A DNA stretch of 57,612 bases from positions 1-57,612 of the forward strand of contig DYFV01000030.1 of NCBI GenBank assembly GCA_020725025.1, read 5' to 3'. The notes below the pieces were generated by a model that worked only from the letters and a program-made list of their open reading frames with translations, was not told the origin of the DNA and ran no database searches. Positions within the stretch are counted from its first letter, which is position 1. Every line of letters starts with the position of its first letter. Position numbers and translations under genes: made by a program. This DNA comes from Azoarcus sp. (lineage in GTDB: Bacteria; Pseudomonadota; Gammaproteobacteria; Burkholderiales; Rhodocyclaceae). Below are positions 25,725 to 35,477 of the stretch, one piece after another.

Positions 25725-25740
25725 TGCAAATTGAATGCCA
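25725..25740 (-). promoter_or_regulatory. candidate sigma-54 promoter of fliC2
   Basis: Minus-strand TGGCATTCAATTTGCA has GG and GC 12 bases apart and matches TGGCA-N6-TTGCA. Transcription would start about 72 bases before the fliC2 ATG. The surrounding 285-base intergenic stretch (25643-25927) is clearly more AT-rich than the genes and also contains the hairpin at 25881-25898. Confidence 0.5.
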
Positions 25741-25880
25741 GTTTTTTCGCGTCCGTCTTTTTCCCTCTTTCCTGGCGACTTTTCGGTCTTTTTGCCGCTA
25801 TCGGTTCGTGTCCTTCCACTGCAATTCGCCGCTTTGCCGTGTTCGGCGGCCTGTCTCGGCCATCGCATCCGGCAGCTTCT

Positions 25881-25898
25881 GTCTGCCGGGCGGCAGAC
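25881..25898. terminator. hairpin downstream of the methyltransferase gene
   Basis: GTCTGCC-GGGC-GGCAGAC forms a perfect 7-bp stem 30 bases after the methyltransferase stop. No U-tract follows, so this is only a possible terminator separating it from fliC2. Confidence 0.35.
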
Positions 25899-25927
25899 CT
25901 TGCCGCCTCGGCAGTCGTCATTGCCGC

Positions 25928-27466
25928 CTATTCGATGACCCCCAGACGGCGGGCGGAATCGAGGGTGCCGGCGACCTCCAGTTCGTCGAACAGCTGCTCG
26001 GCAAGCTCGATCAATTCCGACTCGCTCATCGCAACGCCGTCCTGCTCGACGCTCAGTCCGGATTCCTGCATGAGCTCGTGCAGCGCCGTCGAGGGCGATT
26101 GCTCGGCGGAGTCGGAAAGTGCGCACAAAGCCAGCGCCTGGGCCTTGTCGAACGGGAAGGCGCAGCCGAAGCGCGGCGACGCGAGCCAGGTCTTTTCGCG
26201 GTCGGGCTCCTGAAAGGCCGCGGCCAGCAGGGCGCGGTTGAGCCCGGCCGCCGACGGCAGCTCGCCGCCATCGCCTTCCTGGGTGACCGGCCGGACCTGG
26301 CCGGACAGCACCCACCAGCACAGCGTCTCGACCAGGGTGTCGGGTGACATGTGCGCCAAGCCGGTATGGGTAGCCAACTCGGCGGGGCTCCGTGCTCCGT
26401 CCTGCAGCAGGCCGAACACCATGCGGCTCTCGCGAGTGTTCAGAGGCAGACTCAGCGAACCGGACTGCATGGAGAGCTGTACGGCATCGGTCGGGACCAC
26501 CGCGCTGAAGCGCATGTTCCAGAGCGCCTTGGTGCGCCCGGGGAGCGACTGCGAGTCGGTCGCCGGCCGGACATAAAGGTCGGTGCGGAAGACCGTGTTG
26601 TAGATGAAGTCCTTGTGCACTTCCCGGGTGACGCGCTCGGTCTGCGCGGAGAACAGCCCGGCGAGGTTGTCCGGTATGTCGGCTTCCGGATGGTTCTGCC
26701 ACAGGGGCAGGCTGCCGGCGAATTGCAGTCCGATGTCGCCCATCTCGCCGGCGACGGTCTCCACGCCGAGCGGATTCCAGGTGTCGATGAAAATGTCGTG
26801 CGCCAGGTAGTGCGGGTCGCGCTCGAACAGCGACTCGGCGTACTTGGCCAGTTCCGGGTTCAGGCGGAAGAACGGCACCTGGGCGTTGAGCATGAGGCGC
26901 AGATAGGACAGGCCGAGCTGGACGCGCTCGAGCGGGTCCTGCGACAGCGGCAGCGCGAAGCGGCGCATGATGTCGCGCAGCGGCTCGCGCGCGGTGCAGC
27001 CCGGGCGAGCGTTGTAGCTGACCAATACCAGGCCGCCGGGCTTGAGCCGGGCATCGATGAAGCGCCGGACGACCTCGCGCACCTCCGGATGCACCCAGGC
27101 GTACAGCCCGTGCATGACGATGAAGTCGAACGCCGGCAGGCCGGAAGCGGCCAGTGCATCGCTCACCGGTTCGGCGACCAGGGTGAGGTTGCGAATGCCC
27201 GCGGCGGCGGCGAGCTTCTCGCCCCGGGCGATGTGCTCCGGATTGAGGTCGATGCCCACGAACCGGCCCCCCGGGTGGGTGGCTGCGTGCACCAGCAGCG
27301 AAACAGCCGATCCGCAGCCGAGCTCGCAATAGTCGAAGTCGCTCAGGCTTCGCGGCGCATGGCCGTTGACACCGGCAAGGTAATTCAGAGCGGCCGGGCT
27401 GAGCTGCTCGTAATAGTTGTCGGTGTAGGCGACATTCGTGAGATAGCCGGTCGGGTTCGAATCCAT
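25928..27466 (-). CDS. class I SAM-dependent methyltransferase with methyltransferase regulatory domain
   Basis: 512 residues. The N-terminal third is a Rossmann methyltransferase with motif I CELGCGSAVSLL and an acidic motif II (FVGIDLN). The middle (~200-310) resembles the methyltransferase regulatory domain (PF10119 type), and the rest is a C-terminal extension with a winged-helix-like part (NTRESRMVFGLLQDGARSPAELA). Start chosen at 27466, seven bases after GAGGAGG. It lies directly upstream of the flagellin genes, so methylation of flagellin or of its glycan is plausible. It is unrelated by eye to Salmonella FliB. Substrate unknown. Confidence 0.8.
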   Translation of the reverse strand: MDSNPTGYLTNVAYTDNYYEQLSPAALNYLAGVNGHAPRSLSDFDYCELGCGSAVSLLVHAATHPGGRFVGIDLNPEHIARGEKLAAAAGIRNLTLVAEPVSDALAASGLPAFDFIVMHGLYAWVHPEVREVVRRFIDARLKPGGLVLVSYNARPGCTAREPLRDIMRRFALPLSQDPLERVQLGLSYLRLMLNAQVPFFRLNPELAKYAESLFERDPHYLAHDIFIDTWNPLGVETVAGEMGDIGLQFAGSLPLWQNHPEADIPDNLAGLFSAQTERVTREVHKDFIYNTVFRTDLYVRPATDSQSLPGRTKALWNMRFSAVVPTDAVQLSMQSGSLSLPLNTRESRMVFGLLQDGARSPAELATHTGLAHMSPDTLVETLCWWVLSGQVRPVTQEGDGGELPSAAGLNRALLAAAFQEPDREKTWLASPRFGCAFPFDKAQALALCALSDSAEQSPSTALHELMQESGLSVEQDGVAMSESELIELAEQLFDELEVAGTLDSARRLGVIE

Positions 27467-27615
27467 CAGTGTCCTCCTCGAGTCCGTGACTCGCATGGAG
27501 GACACTCTAATGGGGGGTGGTCAAGGTCAATCGGCCAATGTGAGGCGCGAAAACCGCCCAATTCCGGCGCCCGCGGCCCCGGGGCGGGTCGTTTCGCCCC
27601 GGAGCCGGCGGTCGA

Positions 27616-30600
27616 TCAGCGCGGTAGATGCGCCGCAAGCCACGAATCGAGGTGATCCTCGAGGATGTAATGGTCCAGCACCCACTGGCGCATGGCGTCG
27701 CCTTCGCGCGCCGCCGCGTCGAGGTCGTGGACGCGCGCGCGCAGCGCCTCCAGCCAGTCGCGGGGGCGGTTGGCGACCTTGCACGCGGGCGAGTCCCGGT
27801 ACGGGTCGATGTCGGTGCACACCACCGGGATGCCGAGGGCTCCGTATTCCAGCAGCCGCAGGTTGCTCTTGCCGCGGTTGAACGGAATTTCCTCGAGCGG
27901 CGCGACCGCGAGGTCGAGGTTCAGGGCGGCGAGCCGCGCGGGATACTCGTCGTAGTCCCCGAAAGGATGGAACTCGCGCGCATACGGCCGGATGTTGTCC
28001 GGGCACATGCCCATGAAGATCCAGTCCACCTCGTGGGCGGTGGCGGCGACCACTTCCGCGATGAGCTGCAGGTCGCCTTCGTGCGCGGTACCGCCGGCCC
28101 AGCCCACCCGCGGGCGTTCCGAGGTGCGCCGCAGGGAGCGCAGCGGCAGCCACACGTCGCGCTGCAGGCGATTGGGCACCACGCGGATGTCCTGCGCGAA
28201 CTTGCCGTAGACCTCGGCGAGGTACTCCGTGCTCACCACCAGCCGGTCGAAGAGCGGCAGGGTCCGCGCCAGGTAGCTGCGGGCGTCCGCCGGGATGTGC
28301 TGACGCAGCGAGCTCTTCTGCGGCATGTCGGTGAGGAGGTCGTCCACCGAGTACACCAGGAACACCTTGGACATGAAGCGGCGCCACTGGCGGGCGGTCA
28401 TGAGGCTCGCCTCGCCCAGCAGCTGGTGGGCCACGATCGCGTCGGGGCGATGCCGCGCCAGATCGAAGGTCATCGGGATGCCGGGATCGTCGCGGGAAGG
28501 CTGGTAGACGCAGGCGTGCGCCTTGCCTGCCGCCTGCAGGGCGTCGAGCGGCTGGGTGAGGCGGATGAGGCCCTGGGCGTTGGACACAGGGAAGGCCACG
28601 ATGCGAGGCGCCTGCCACGGCTTCGCGTGCCAGGCCGGCACGCAGCGCTGCTCGATGCGCGGCTCGCACTGGGCCCGGTTCAGGTGCCGGCTCCAGAAGC
28701 GATCGGAGGCGAAGGCGTCGAACCAGCGCTCGAGCACGGTCTCCTGGGCCTGGAGCTGCGCGAGGTGGCGCTCGGCGAGCTCTGCCTGGGAGGACGCGAT
28801 CGGCGTGAGGCAGGATGCGCCCAGCTGGACCACCGTCGCGCCGGCGGCGACCAGGCCGCGGCGGCCCTTGCCGGCGAGGCGCAGGCAGAGATCGATGTCG
28901 GCGTGGCCGGCGGCGAGCCGTGCCTCGTCCATTCCGCCGGCCTCGAGCAGATCGGCCCGGCGCAGCAGCATGCACTGGCCATTCAGCGCCGCCGCCGAGC
29001 GGTCGGCGAGCAGCGCGTTCAAGTAGCCCGCGTCGCCAGCGCGCGCGCGCCCTTCGTGCGGCGCGCCGGCAATCCCGCCGAGCCCCAGCACGAGGCCGGC
29101 GCCGGTGATCTCCCCGCCGGGCGGGCGGGCGAGGAGGGGCGCCACGCAGGCGATCTCCTCGCGCAGCGCGTGCCGCACGAGCTGCGTCAGCCAGTCGCCC
29201 CGGGTGACGCGAATGTCGTCGGCCATGAGCAGCAGGAGCTCGCCCTGCGCCTTCCGCGCCGCGGTGTTGGCGAAGCGCGCCGGATCGAGCCCGCCCTCCA
29301 TTGCGACGCAGCGGACGGGCGCTTCGGGACGCCCCGCCAGCCGCTCGATCAGCGCCAGGGTCTCGGCGTCCTGCGAGCCGGCGTCGACGATCAGGATCTC
29401 GTAGTCGGGATAGGTGGTGTGAGCCAGGATCATGTCGACGCATTGATCCAGGTACTCCGGCTTGTCGCGGCTCGGGATGGCGATGGTCACCTGGGGCGTG
29501 GCGGGCAGGGGGTACTCGGTACGCCAGACCCCGTCGGCCACCTTGGCCACCTTCCCGGAGATTCCACGCCGGGCGAGCGAGCGTCGCACGGCCGCCATGG
29601 CGGCGAGGGTATGGCGGTCCTCGGCAAGGGTCTCTGGCAGGCTCAGGAGCGGTTCCGGCACGCGGGCGATGGCGCCATCGCCCCGGTGGTCGAGCAGCCG
29701 CAGGGCGAGGTCGTACCACGGGCGTACCGCCTCCGCGGACGCTCCCCCCGCCTCGCGCCAGGCGGCGGCGCTCACGAAGAGCGGCCCCAGCAGATCCGTG
29801 CAGCGCACCCAGTCGGGGTCGAGTTCGGGCTTGAAGCGCGGCGCCCGTCGCACCCCGTCCGCGTCGGCGACGTCGTCGTCGACGAAATAGGCGGCGGGGG
29901 CGGTTTCGCCCGAGGTGCAGGCCTCATGGGCGATGCGGTAGAGGCACATCGGATCGAGCACCGCGCCGGCCGGCAGCTCCACGATCCAGTCGCCGGCGCG
30001 CGCGCTGACGAGCATGTCGATCGCGCCCTTGACCTCGCCAGCCTTCGCCACGGTGTTCCAGTGCACGTTCGGCAGGGCGTCCAGGGCTGCGCCGGGGCAG
30101 GGTGCCGAACTGACGACGTCGATCTGCCAGCGGCCATAGACCTGCGAGTTGAGCCCCTGGAGCGTCCGGGCGAGCAATGGGAACTGCGTGGCCTCGGCCC
30201 GGACCAGGAGATGGAAGAGCGGCTCGCGGCCCCACGCGCCGCGGGCCGCATCGAGCAGGGGCAGGTCGGTCGGGCCGGGCTTGCGCCGGGCGAGCCATTG
30301 CCAGTAGCTGGAGTCGCTCGGGCCCGTTGCGGTCTGTTCCTCGGGCTCGCCGGCGGGTCCCCGTGAGGCGGCTACCGCGGCGTCGCTCCGGCTCGCCGTG
30401 GCGGCGGTTCGTGCCGGGCCGGGCCGCGGCGCGGTTGCGACGGCGGGCGTGCCGATCGCCGCCGGCGATGCCGACTCGCCTCTGGCTGCGTCGGGACGGG
30501 GGCGCGGCTGGATCCATGCGTCGTACCAGGCCTGCAGCGCGGCGCCCGCAAGGACATGCCGCTCGGCGACGTGCCGCTGCAGCAGCGCCGCCTGCTCGCC

Positions 30601-33600
30601 GGCGGCGCCACGGTCGCGCAGCATCGCGCGGATCGCGGCGATCCAGTCCTGAGCGCGATTCGCGACGCGTGTCACCGGCAGCTCGCCACGGTAGGCGGGG
30701 ACGTCGGAGCAGATCACCGGAAAGCCGCACCAGGCCAGCTCGAGCAGGCGGACGGCGGAGCGGCAGCCGTTGAAGGCGTTGTCGTCGAGCGGCGCGAGGG
30801 CGAGATCCCAGTCCTGGGCCATCAGGGTCGCCGCATAGGCCGGCGCGTCCACATGCTCCAAGTGCTCGGCCAGGAAGGGGCGCAGCGGAGCTGGGCACTC
30901 GCCGATGCAGATCCAGTCGATCTCGTCCGCCAGTGCGCGGATCACGTCCGCGAGCAGTTCGACGTCGCGCGCGCCGCATGCCCGGTCGATCCACCCGACG
31001 CGGGGCTTGCCGCCCGGGGCGGCCTGCGGTCGCGTGGGCGGCTGGTCGCCCCACATGCACGGATGGAGCAGGTCCGGCAGGACGCGCACCTCGTCGTTGA
31101 GCGCGGCGAGCTGTTGCCCGAGCGCAGCGTTCGACACGAGGACCCGGTCGCAGCGGCGGATCGCGCGCTCCATGCGCAGGCCGAAGTCGGCGGGGAGCAC
31201 CTCGCGGGGGATCTCGCTGAAGGGGGCGTTCCACAGCATGTCGTCGCCGTCGAAGACGCCCACGATGCCGTCGAGCTCGAGCAGGGTCTCCATGTGCTCG
31301 AGCTGCGCGAGATTGCGCGGCTGCTGGAAGATCACCGTGCCGGCGCGCGCGCGCAGGATCAGGTTGGCGTCGACCACGTCGTCGAGGATGCCGCCCGAGA
31401 TGCCGCCGGCCTGGGCGAGCGCCTCGAACGGCTGGATGATGCGGTAGCGCGCGGTCTCGGGATCGCCGGTCAGGAAGGCCACGACCCGGTGGGGCCGCAG
31501 GTCCGACAGGCGGTCGCGGGTGAACAGGCGGTTGGTCTCGATCGAGTAGGGCTTGCCCTGCAGCGACAGGTTCGGGTTGTAGGCGGGGTCGTTGCCGATC
31601 ACCTCGCGCCAGCGCCGGTACATGACGATGCGCTCGTCCGCGAAGCGCCTCAGCCGTTCCGGATCCTTCAGCTTTTCGACTCCGTTCAGCTGGCTCGCGC
31701 CGGCCTCGTGCATGAGCAGGGCGAGCGGCGTCCACAGCACCAGCTTGCCCGCCGTGCGCGCCTTGAGGCAGAAGTCGACGTCGTTGTAGCTCACCGCCAG
31801 GGCGGTCTCGTCGAGGCCGCCGAGCTCCTGGTAGAGGGCCTTGCGCACGAGCAGGCAGGCGCCGGTGACCGCCGAATAGTTCTGCTGCAGCTGCGCGCGG
31901 TAGAGATAGCCCGGCGTGTCGGCAGGCAGGCCGGCGAACGGATGCTCGGCAGGGCCGTTCAGGCCGACCACGACTCCGGCGTGCTGGATGGCGCCGCCGG
32001 GGAAGTAGAGACCCGCGCCCACCACGCCGACTTCCGGGCGCAGGGCATGGCGCATCATGTGGGTGAGCCAGTCCTCCTGCAGCGCGGCGGTGTCGTTGTT
32101 GAGCAGGAGCAGGTAGTCGCCGCGGGCCGCCTCGGCGGCGAGGTTGTTCATGCGCGAGAAGTTGAACGGCCCCGGATGGTGGAGCACGCGCACCCGATCG
32201 GGCAGCAGCTTGACCACGTTCTCGAAGAACTGCAGCGCCTCGGCGGTCCGGCTGTCGTTGTCGACGATGATGATCTCGACGTTCGGGTAGCTCGTCTTCT
32301 CCACCAGGGACTGGATGCAGCGCTTGAGGAGCGGCGCCTCGTCCCGGCTCGGGACGATGACGCTCACCAGCGGCTGTGCGAACACCGGCGGCAGCCAGTG
32401 GAAGCTGCCGAGGGTGGGGCCGTCGAGAATCGTGGAGCGCGGCGCCGCGCAGTCGAGATGGGCGACGAGGATCTCGCGCAGCGCCGCGTGCTGGCGCTCG
32501 GAGGCGGCCCACATCGTCGGTTCGTCGGCACGCAGATGCGCCGCGAGAGTCGCTTCGTGGGCGAGGCCTCCCTCGCCGAACAGCTCGACCGCGCGAAGGG
32601 CCAGGCGGTAGGCGGCTTCGAGGTTTCGCGGCGGCACCGCCTGCTCGCGCACCAGCCAGTCGCTGCGCACCAGCAGGGCACGGCCCACGTAGGGGGCGCT
32701 GCGCAGCAGGTCCGGGTTGGCGGCGGGCTTGAAGCACGGGTCGGCGTACCGGCCGTCCCGGTCGATCTCGTCGTGGTCGAAATAGACGACGGGGGCGCCG
32801 CGCTCGTCCTCGACGATCCGCCGCGCGAGGCAGTAGAGCGCTTCGTCGGCGAGCACGTCGCCCGCCACCAGGCCGAGGACCCAGTGCCGCGGCCCGAACC
32901 ATGGTTGCGCGAGGTAGAAGTCCGGATCGTCGGCGTCGATCCAGGTGCAGCGGGATTCGTCGATCTCGAGCGCGTCCAGGCGGGCCCCGACCAGAACGAC
33001 GTGGTCGGGGGCGATCGCCTGCCTGCCGAGGCTCGCCAGCGTGGCCTGCGTGGCCGCCAGATCGCCGCGCGTATCGATGGTGATGCAGAAGCGGGGCAGG
33101 GCGGCGGCGTCCGCGCCCGCCAGCGCGCTCTCCATCAGGAAGCGATCGTCGCCGGAGAGGCCCGAGCGTTCGCGCATCCATTCGTCGTACTCGCGGTTGA
33201 AGAGCGGCTGCACGCCGTAGGCCCGGTCCGCCGGCAGGGTGTTGAAGGCGGGACGGGCGTGCTGGCGGTAGAAGCAGGCGACGATGTCGTCGATCTCCTC
33301 GGCGTTGAGGAAGATGTCGCCTTCGCGTGCGCGTACCCCTTCGAGCCGCGAACGCAGCCCGGCCTCGCTGTCCGGTGCGCCCATGCGCTTGAGCCATGCG
33401 CCGAGCGCCGGCCTGTCCACATACTTCGCCGTGGTGTAGGTCGAGTAACGCAGCGCGACCGTGAGCGCCATGCCGCGGTAATGCTCCGCATCCTCCATCG
33501 GCAGGCCGTAGGACCGGGCGACGTTACGGCCGGTCGGCGTGAGCAGCCAGTCCACCGCGGTCGGGTAGGGCGCCCGGCTGCTGATCATCACCCACGCCGC

Positions 33601-34386
33601 CAGGGCGAGGAAGACGTTGGCCGGAGTGCGGTCCGGCGCCTGCGAGGCGTACCAGTGGCGTTCGACGGCGTCCTCGATGACGCCGACCGAAGACGCAACG
33701 TTGGCGGCCGTGATCTGCGCCGAGTGGTGCCGCCACACGCCGCCTACCGTTCCAGAGAAGCAGCCGGGGCCGTAGCCGTCTTCCAGGATCTTGAGCAGGA
33801 ACTGCTCGCCGAGCTGGGTGAGCTGCGAATCCACGAGTACATCCATGCGGCTTTGCAGGCAGCGGGTGCGGAACACCGCCATGTGCAGCGGCACGAAGTT
33901 CATGATCGTGAGCAGCGGCCCGATCCTGACCTTGCCCGAGCGGTGCAGCGCGAACGGCAGGGAGTCGTGATAGACGGCCCGCTTCGACGCGCAGATGAAA
34001 TGGTTCCAGTTGAAGAACACGAAGGGCGACGAGGGATTCGCGCGCAGCTCGCGCAGCGCGATCTCGACGAAGGTGGGCTCGAGGAAGTCGTCGGCCTGCA
34101 GGGTCGAGACGAACTCCGAGTCCACGCTGCGCAGAGCCCGCATGTTGTTCTCGCGCGCGCCGATGTTGGTCTCGCGGATGACCAGGGACACGCGCGGGTC
34201 CTTCAGGAACGGCTCGATGACCTCGTAGGTATTGTCGGTGGACCGGTTGTCGAAGATGACGAGCCGCCATTCGGGCGATGTCTGGTTCACCACGGACGCG
34301 ATCGCCTCGCCGATGTAGTGTCCGTAGTTGTAGCTCGTCAGGACGATGGTGAGCGGTGCCTGAACCGGAGTCTGGAGAGAGGTCAT
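27616..34386 (-). CDS. giant multidomain glycosyltransferase (GT2/GT4 tandem modules)
   Basis: 2256 residues, far longer than ordinary glycosyltransferases. An N-terminal GT2 (GT-A) domain (~12-250, acidic motif LQADDFLE) is followed by two copies of the same three-part module. Module A: degenerate GT2-like part ~427-660, GT2 ~668-930 with NNDT and NDVDFC, and a GT4/GT-B-like part ~965-1290. Module B: ~1387-1620, GT2 ~1629-1890 with MADD and ADIDLC, and GT-B-like ~1927-2256 ending in a NRGKSNLRLLEYGALGIPVV donor-site-type motif. A Pro/Ala/Thr linker (~1302-1360) separates the modules. No signal peptide or membrane helix is evident. Located between the radical-SAM/sugar genes and the flagellins, it may build a multi-sugar glycan on flagellin or on a surface polymer. 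Confidence 0.88.
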   Translation of the reverse strand: MTSLQTPVQAPLTIVLTSYNYGHYIGEAIASVVNQTSPEWRLVIFDNRSTDNTYEVIEPFLKDPRVSLVIRETNIGARENNMRALRSVDSEFVSTLQADDFLEPTFVEIALRELRANPSSPFVFFNWNHFICASKRAVYHDSLPFALHRSGKVRIGPLLTIMNFVPLHMAVFRTRCLQSRMDVLVDSQLTQLGEQFLLKILEDGYGPGCFSGTVGGVWRHHSAQITAANVASSVGVIEDAVERHWYASQAPDRTPANVFLALAAWVMISSRAPYPTAVDWLLTPTGRNVARSYGLPMEDAEHYRGMALTVALRYSTYTTAKYVDRPALGAWLKRMGAPDSEAGLRSRLEGVRAREGDIFLNAEEIDDIVACFYRQHARPAFNTLPADRAYGVQPLFNREYDEWMRERSGLSGDDRFLMESALAGADAAALPRFCITIDTRGDLAATQATLASLGRQAIAPDHVVLVGARLDALEIDESRCTWIDADDPDFYLAQPWFGPRHWVLGLVAGDVLADEALYCLARRIVEDERGAPVVYFDHDEIDRDGRYADPCFKPAANPDLLRSAPYVGRALLVRSDWLVREQAVPPRNLEAAYRLALRAVELFGEGGLAHEATLAAHLRADEPTMWAASERQHAALREILVAHLDCAAPRSTILDGPTLGSFHWLPPVFAQPLVSVIVPSRDEAPLLKRCIQSLVEKTSYPNVEIIIVDNDSRTAEALQFFENVVKLLPDRVRVLHHPGPFNFSRMNNLAAEAARGDYLLLLNNDTAALQEDWLTHMMRHALRPEVGVVGAGLYFPGGAIQHAGVVVGLNGPAEHPFAGLPADTPGYLYRAQLQQNYSAVTGACLLVRKALYQELGGLDETALAVSYNDVDFCLKARTAGKLVLWTPLALLMHEAGASQLNGVEKLKDPERLRRFADERIVMYRRWREVIGNDPAYNPNLSLQGKPYSIETNRLFTRDRLSDLRPHRVVAFLTGDPETARYRIIQPFEALAQAGGISGGILDDVVDANLILRARAGTVIFQQPRNLAQLEHMETLLELDGIVGVFDGDDMLWNAPFSEIPREVLPADFGLRMERAIRRCDRVLVSNAALGQQLAALNDEVRVLPDLLHPCMWGDQPPTRPQAAPGGKPRVGWIDRACGARDVELLADVIRALADEIDWICIGECPAPLRPFLAEHLEHVDAPAYAATLMAQDWDLALAPLDDNAFNGCRSAVRLLELAWCGFPVICSDVPAYRGELPVTRVANRAQDWIAAIRAMLRDRGAAGEQAALLQRHVAERHVLAGAALQAWYDAWIQPRPRPDAARGESASPAAIGTPAVATAPRPGPARTAATASRSDAAVAASRGPAGEPEEQTATGPSDSSYWQWLARRKPGPTDLPLLDAARGAWGREPLFHLLVRAEATQFPLLARTLQGLNSQVYGRWQIDVVSSAPCPGAALDALPNVHWNTVAKAGEVKGAIDMLVSARAGDWIVELPAGAVLDPMCLYRIAHEACTSGETAPAAYFVDDDVADADGVRRAPRFKPELDPDWVRCTDLLGPLFVSAAAWREAGGASAEAVRPWYDLALRLLDHRGDGAIARVPEPLLSLPETLAEDRHTLAAMAAVRRSLARRGISGKVAKVADGVWRTEYPLPATPQVTIAIPSRDKPEYLDQCVDMILAHTTYPDYEILIVDAGSQDAETLALIERLAGRPEAPVRCVAMEGGLDPARFANTAARKAQGELLLLMADDIRVTRGDWLTQLVRHALREEIACVAPLLARPPGGEITGAGLVLGLGGIAGAPHEGRARAGDAGYLNALLADRSAAALNGQCMLLRRADLLEAGGMDEARLAAGHADIDLCLRLAGKGRRGLVAAGATVVQLGASCLTPIASSQAELAERHLAQLQAQETVLERWFDAFASDRFWSRHLNRAQCEPRIEQRCVPAWHAKPWQAPRIVAFPVSNAQGLIRLTQPLDALQAAGKAHACVYQPSRDDPGIPMTFDLARHRPDAIVAHQLLGEASLMTARQWRRFMSKVFLVYSVDDLLTDMPQKSSLRQHIPADARSYLARTLPLFDRLVVSTEYLAEVYGKFAQDIRVVPNRLQRDVWLPLRSLRRTSERPRVGWAGGTAHEGDLQLIAEVVAATAHEVDWIFMGMCPDNIRPYAREFHPFGDYDEYPARLAALNLDLAVAPLEEIPFNRGKSNLRLLEYGALGIPVVCTDIDPYRDSPACKVANRPRDWLEALRARVHDLDAAAREGDAMRQWVLDHYILEDHLDSWLAAHLPR

Positions 34387-34461
34387 GTTGCGGTCGGTTG
34401 CGTCAATGGATGAAGGTCGCGGCGGGTGACGCCGGACGGGGCGACGGGCAGGGCGGACGTT

Positions 34462-35445
34462 TCACGACACGAGGGATACCCCGAGCTTGGCCGCATATCT
34501 CTTCAGCACATGCTCGATCGCCACGTTGCCGAGCTCCGGAATGTCGAGTCCCAGCGCCGGCAGGCCGTAGCCCATGCATTGCCGGCAGGTCTGGCTGCAC
34601 TCGGGATCGGCGGCCTTGAGGCGCATCAGCTCGGCGAGCGGGTGATCGAGGTAGTTGCCCACGGTGAACCGCTCCTGGTCGTAGACCCCGCAGCACAGGG
34701 CCGTCCGCCCCGCGCAGTCGAGCACCAGGTAGTCGTCGAAGAAGGTGCATCGCCCGAGCATCGGGGCGTATTTCAGCGTGGTCTGGATCGTCTCCCGGAA
34801 GGGACGGGCGAGACGCTCGATGGTGGCCACGTCCTTCATCGTCACGCGGGTGAGGTCGTTGGACAGGACGGCGAGAACCTTCTCGATCGGCGAAAACCAC
34901 GCCCACTCGGTGCGGAACACGAACCCGAGGCTCTCGGCGTATTCCTGCATGAGGAACTCCTCGTCAAGGTTCCCCTGCCAGCGCAGGTAGAAGAGCTCGA
35001 TGCGGGTGTCCGCCCTGTACTTGTCCCTGAGCTCGGCGAGCGTGCGCATGTTCGCCTTCACCACCTCGATGTCGCCGCCTTCATGGTGCTTGCGATAGGT
35101 GTCGTTGGTGAAGCCGGAGACCGAGATGCGCAGGAAGTACGGCGCCGCCTTCATTACCGCATCGAGCCGTTTGGCGATGTTGAGGTTGGTGCTCAGGTAG
35201 CAGGGGAGCCCGAAGCCGTTCACGATCTCGATGAGCTCGCCGATCCGCGGATGCAGCAGCGGCTCGGTCCAGTTGTAGAGGCCGACGAACTCGGGCTTGG
35301 TCTCGCCCACCGCCTTCTCGAGGATGCGCCTCAGCAGCTCGGGCGGCATCGAGCCGCCCACGTGGTCCGCGACCGATGCGTTGCCCATGGGGCAGCTCGG
35401 GCACTTCAGGTTGCATCGGCCCACGACGTCGATGTACAGGCGCAC
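34462..35445 (-). CDS. radical SAM/SPASM-like enzyme
   Basis: 327 residues. The [4Fe-4S] motif CNLKCPSC is only about 12 residues from the N-terminus, and the GLYNWTEPLLHP segment matches the radical-SAM GGEP-like region. The C-terminal Cys cluster (LDCAGRTALCCG ... CSQTCRQC) suggests an auxiliary SPASM/Twitch cluster. It shares layout with the two radical-SAM genes at 38618 and 42168 but is more divergent. It sits 75 bases upstream of the giant glycosyltransferase and 32 bases after the CmcI-like gene. It could modify a sugar nucleotide or a protein. The substrate is not deducible. Confidence 0.85.
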   Translation of the reverse strand: MRLYIDVVGRCNLKCPSCPMGNASVADHVGGSMPPELLRRILEKAVGETKPEFVGLYNWTEPLLHPRIGELIEIVNGFGLPCYLSTNLNIAKRLDAVMKAAPYFLRISVSGFTNDTYRKHHEGGDIEVVKANMRTLAELRDKYRADTRIELFYLRWQGNLDEEFLMQEYAESLGFVFRTEWAWFSPIEKVLAVLSNDLTRVTMKDVATIERLARPFRETIQTTLKYAPMLGRCTFFDDYLVLDCAGRTALCCGVYDQERFTVGNYLDHPLAELMRLKAADPECSQTCRQCMGYGLPALGLDIPELGNVAIEHVLKRYAAKLGVSLVS

Positions 35446-35477
35446 GTATCTCTCCGAATGAGGGGCGATCCGGGGGT

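Noticed and set aside
27628..30366. 912-residue plus-strand open frame
   Set aside because: Same reason: antisense shadow of the second half of the glycosyltransferase gene, no recognisable motif.
30556..34413. 1285-residue plus-strand open frame antisense to the giant glycosyltransferase
   Set aside because: Its composition is rich in Arg, Gly, His, Val and Gln without domain motifs. It is the expected shadow of a GC-rich gene, while the minus-strand protein has clear glycosyltransferase motifs throughout.
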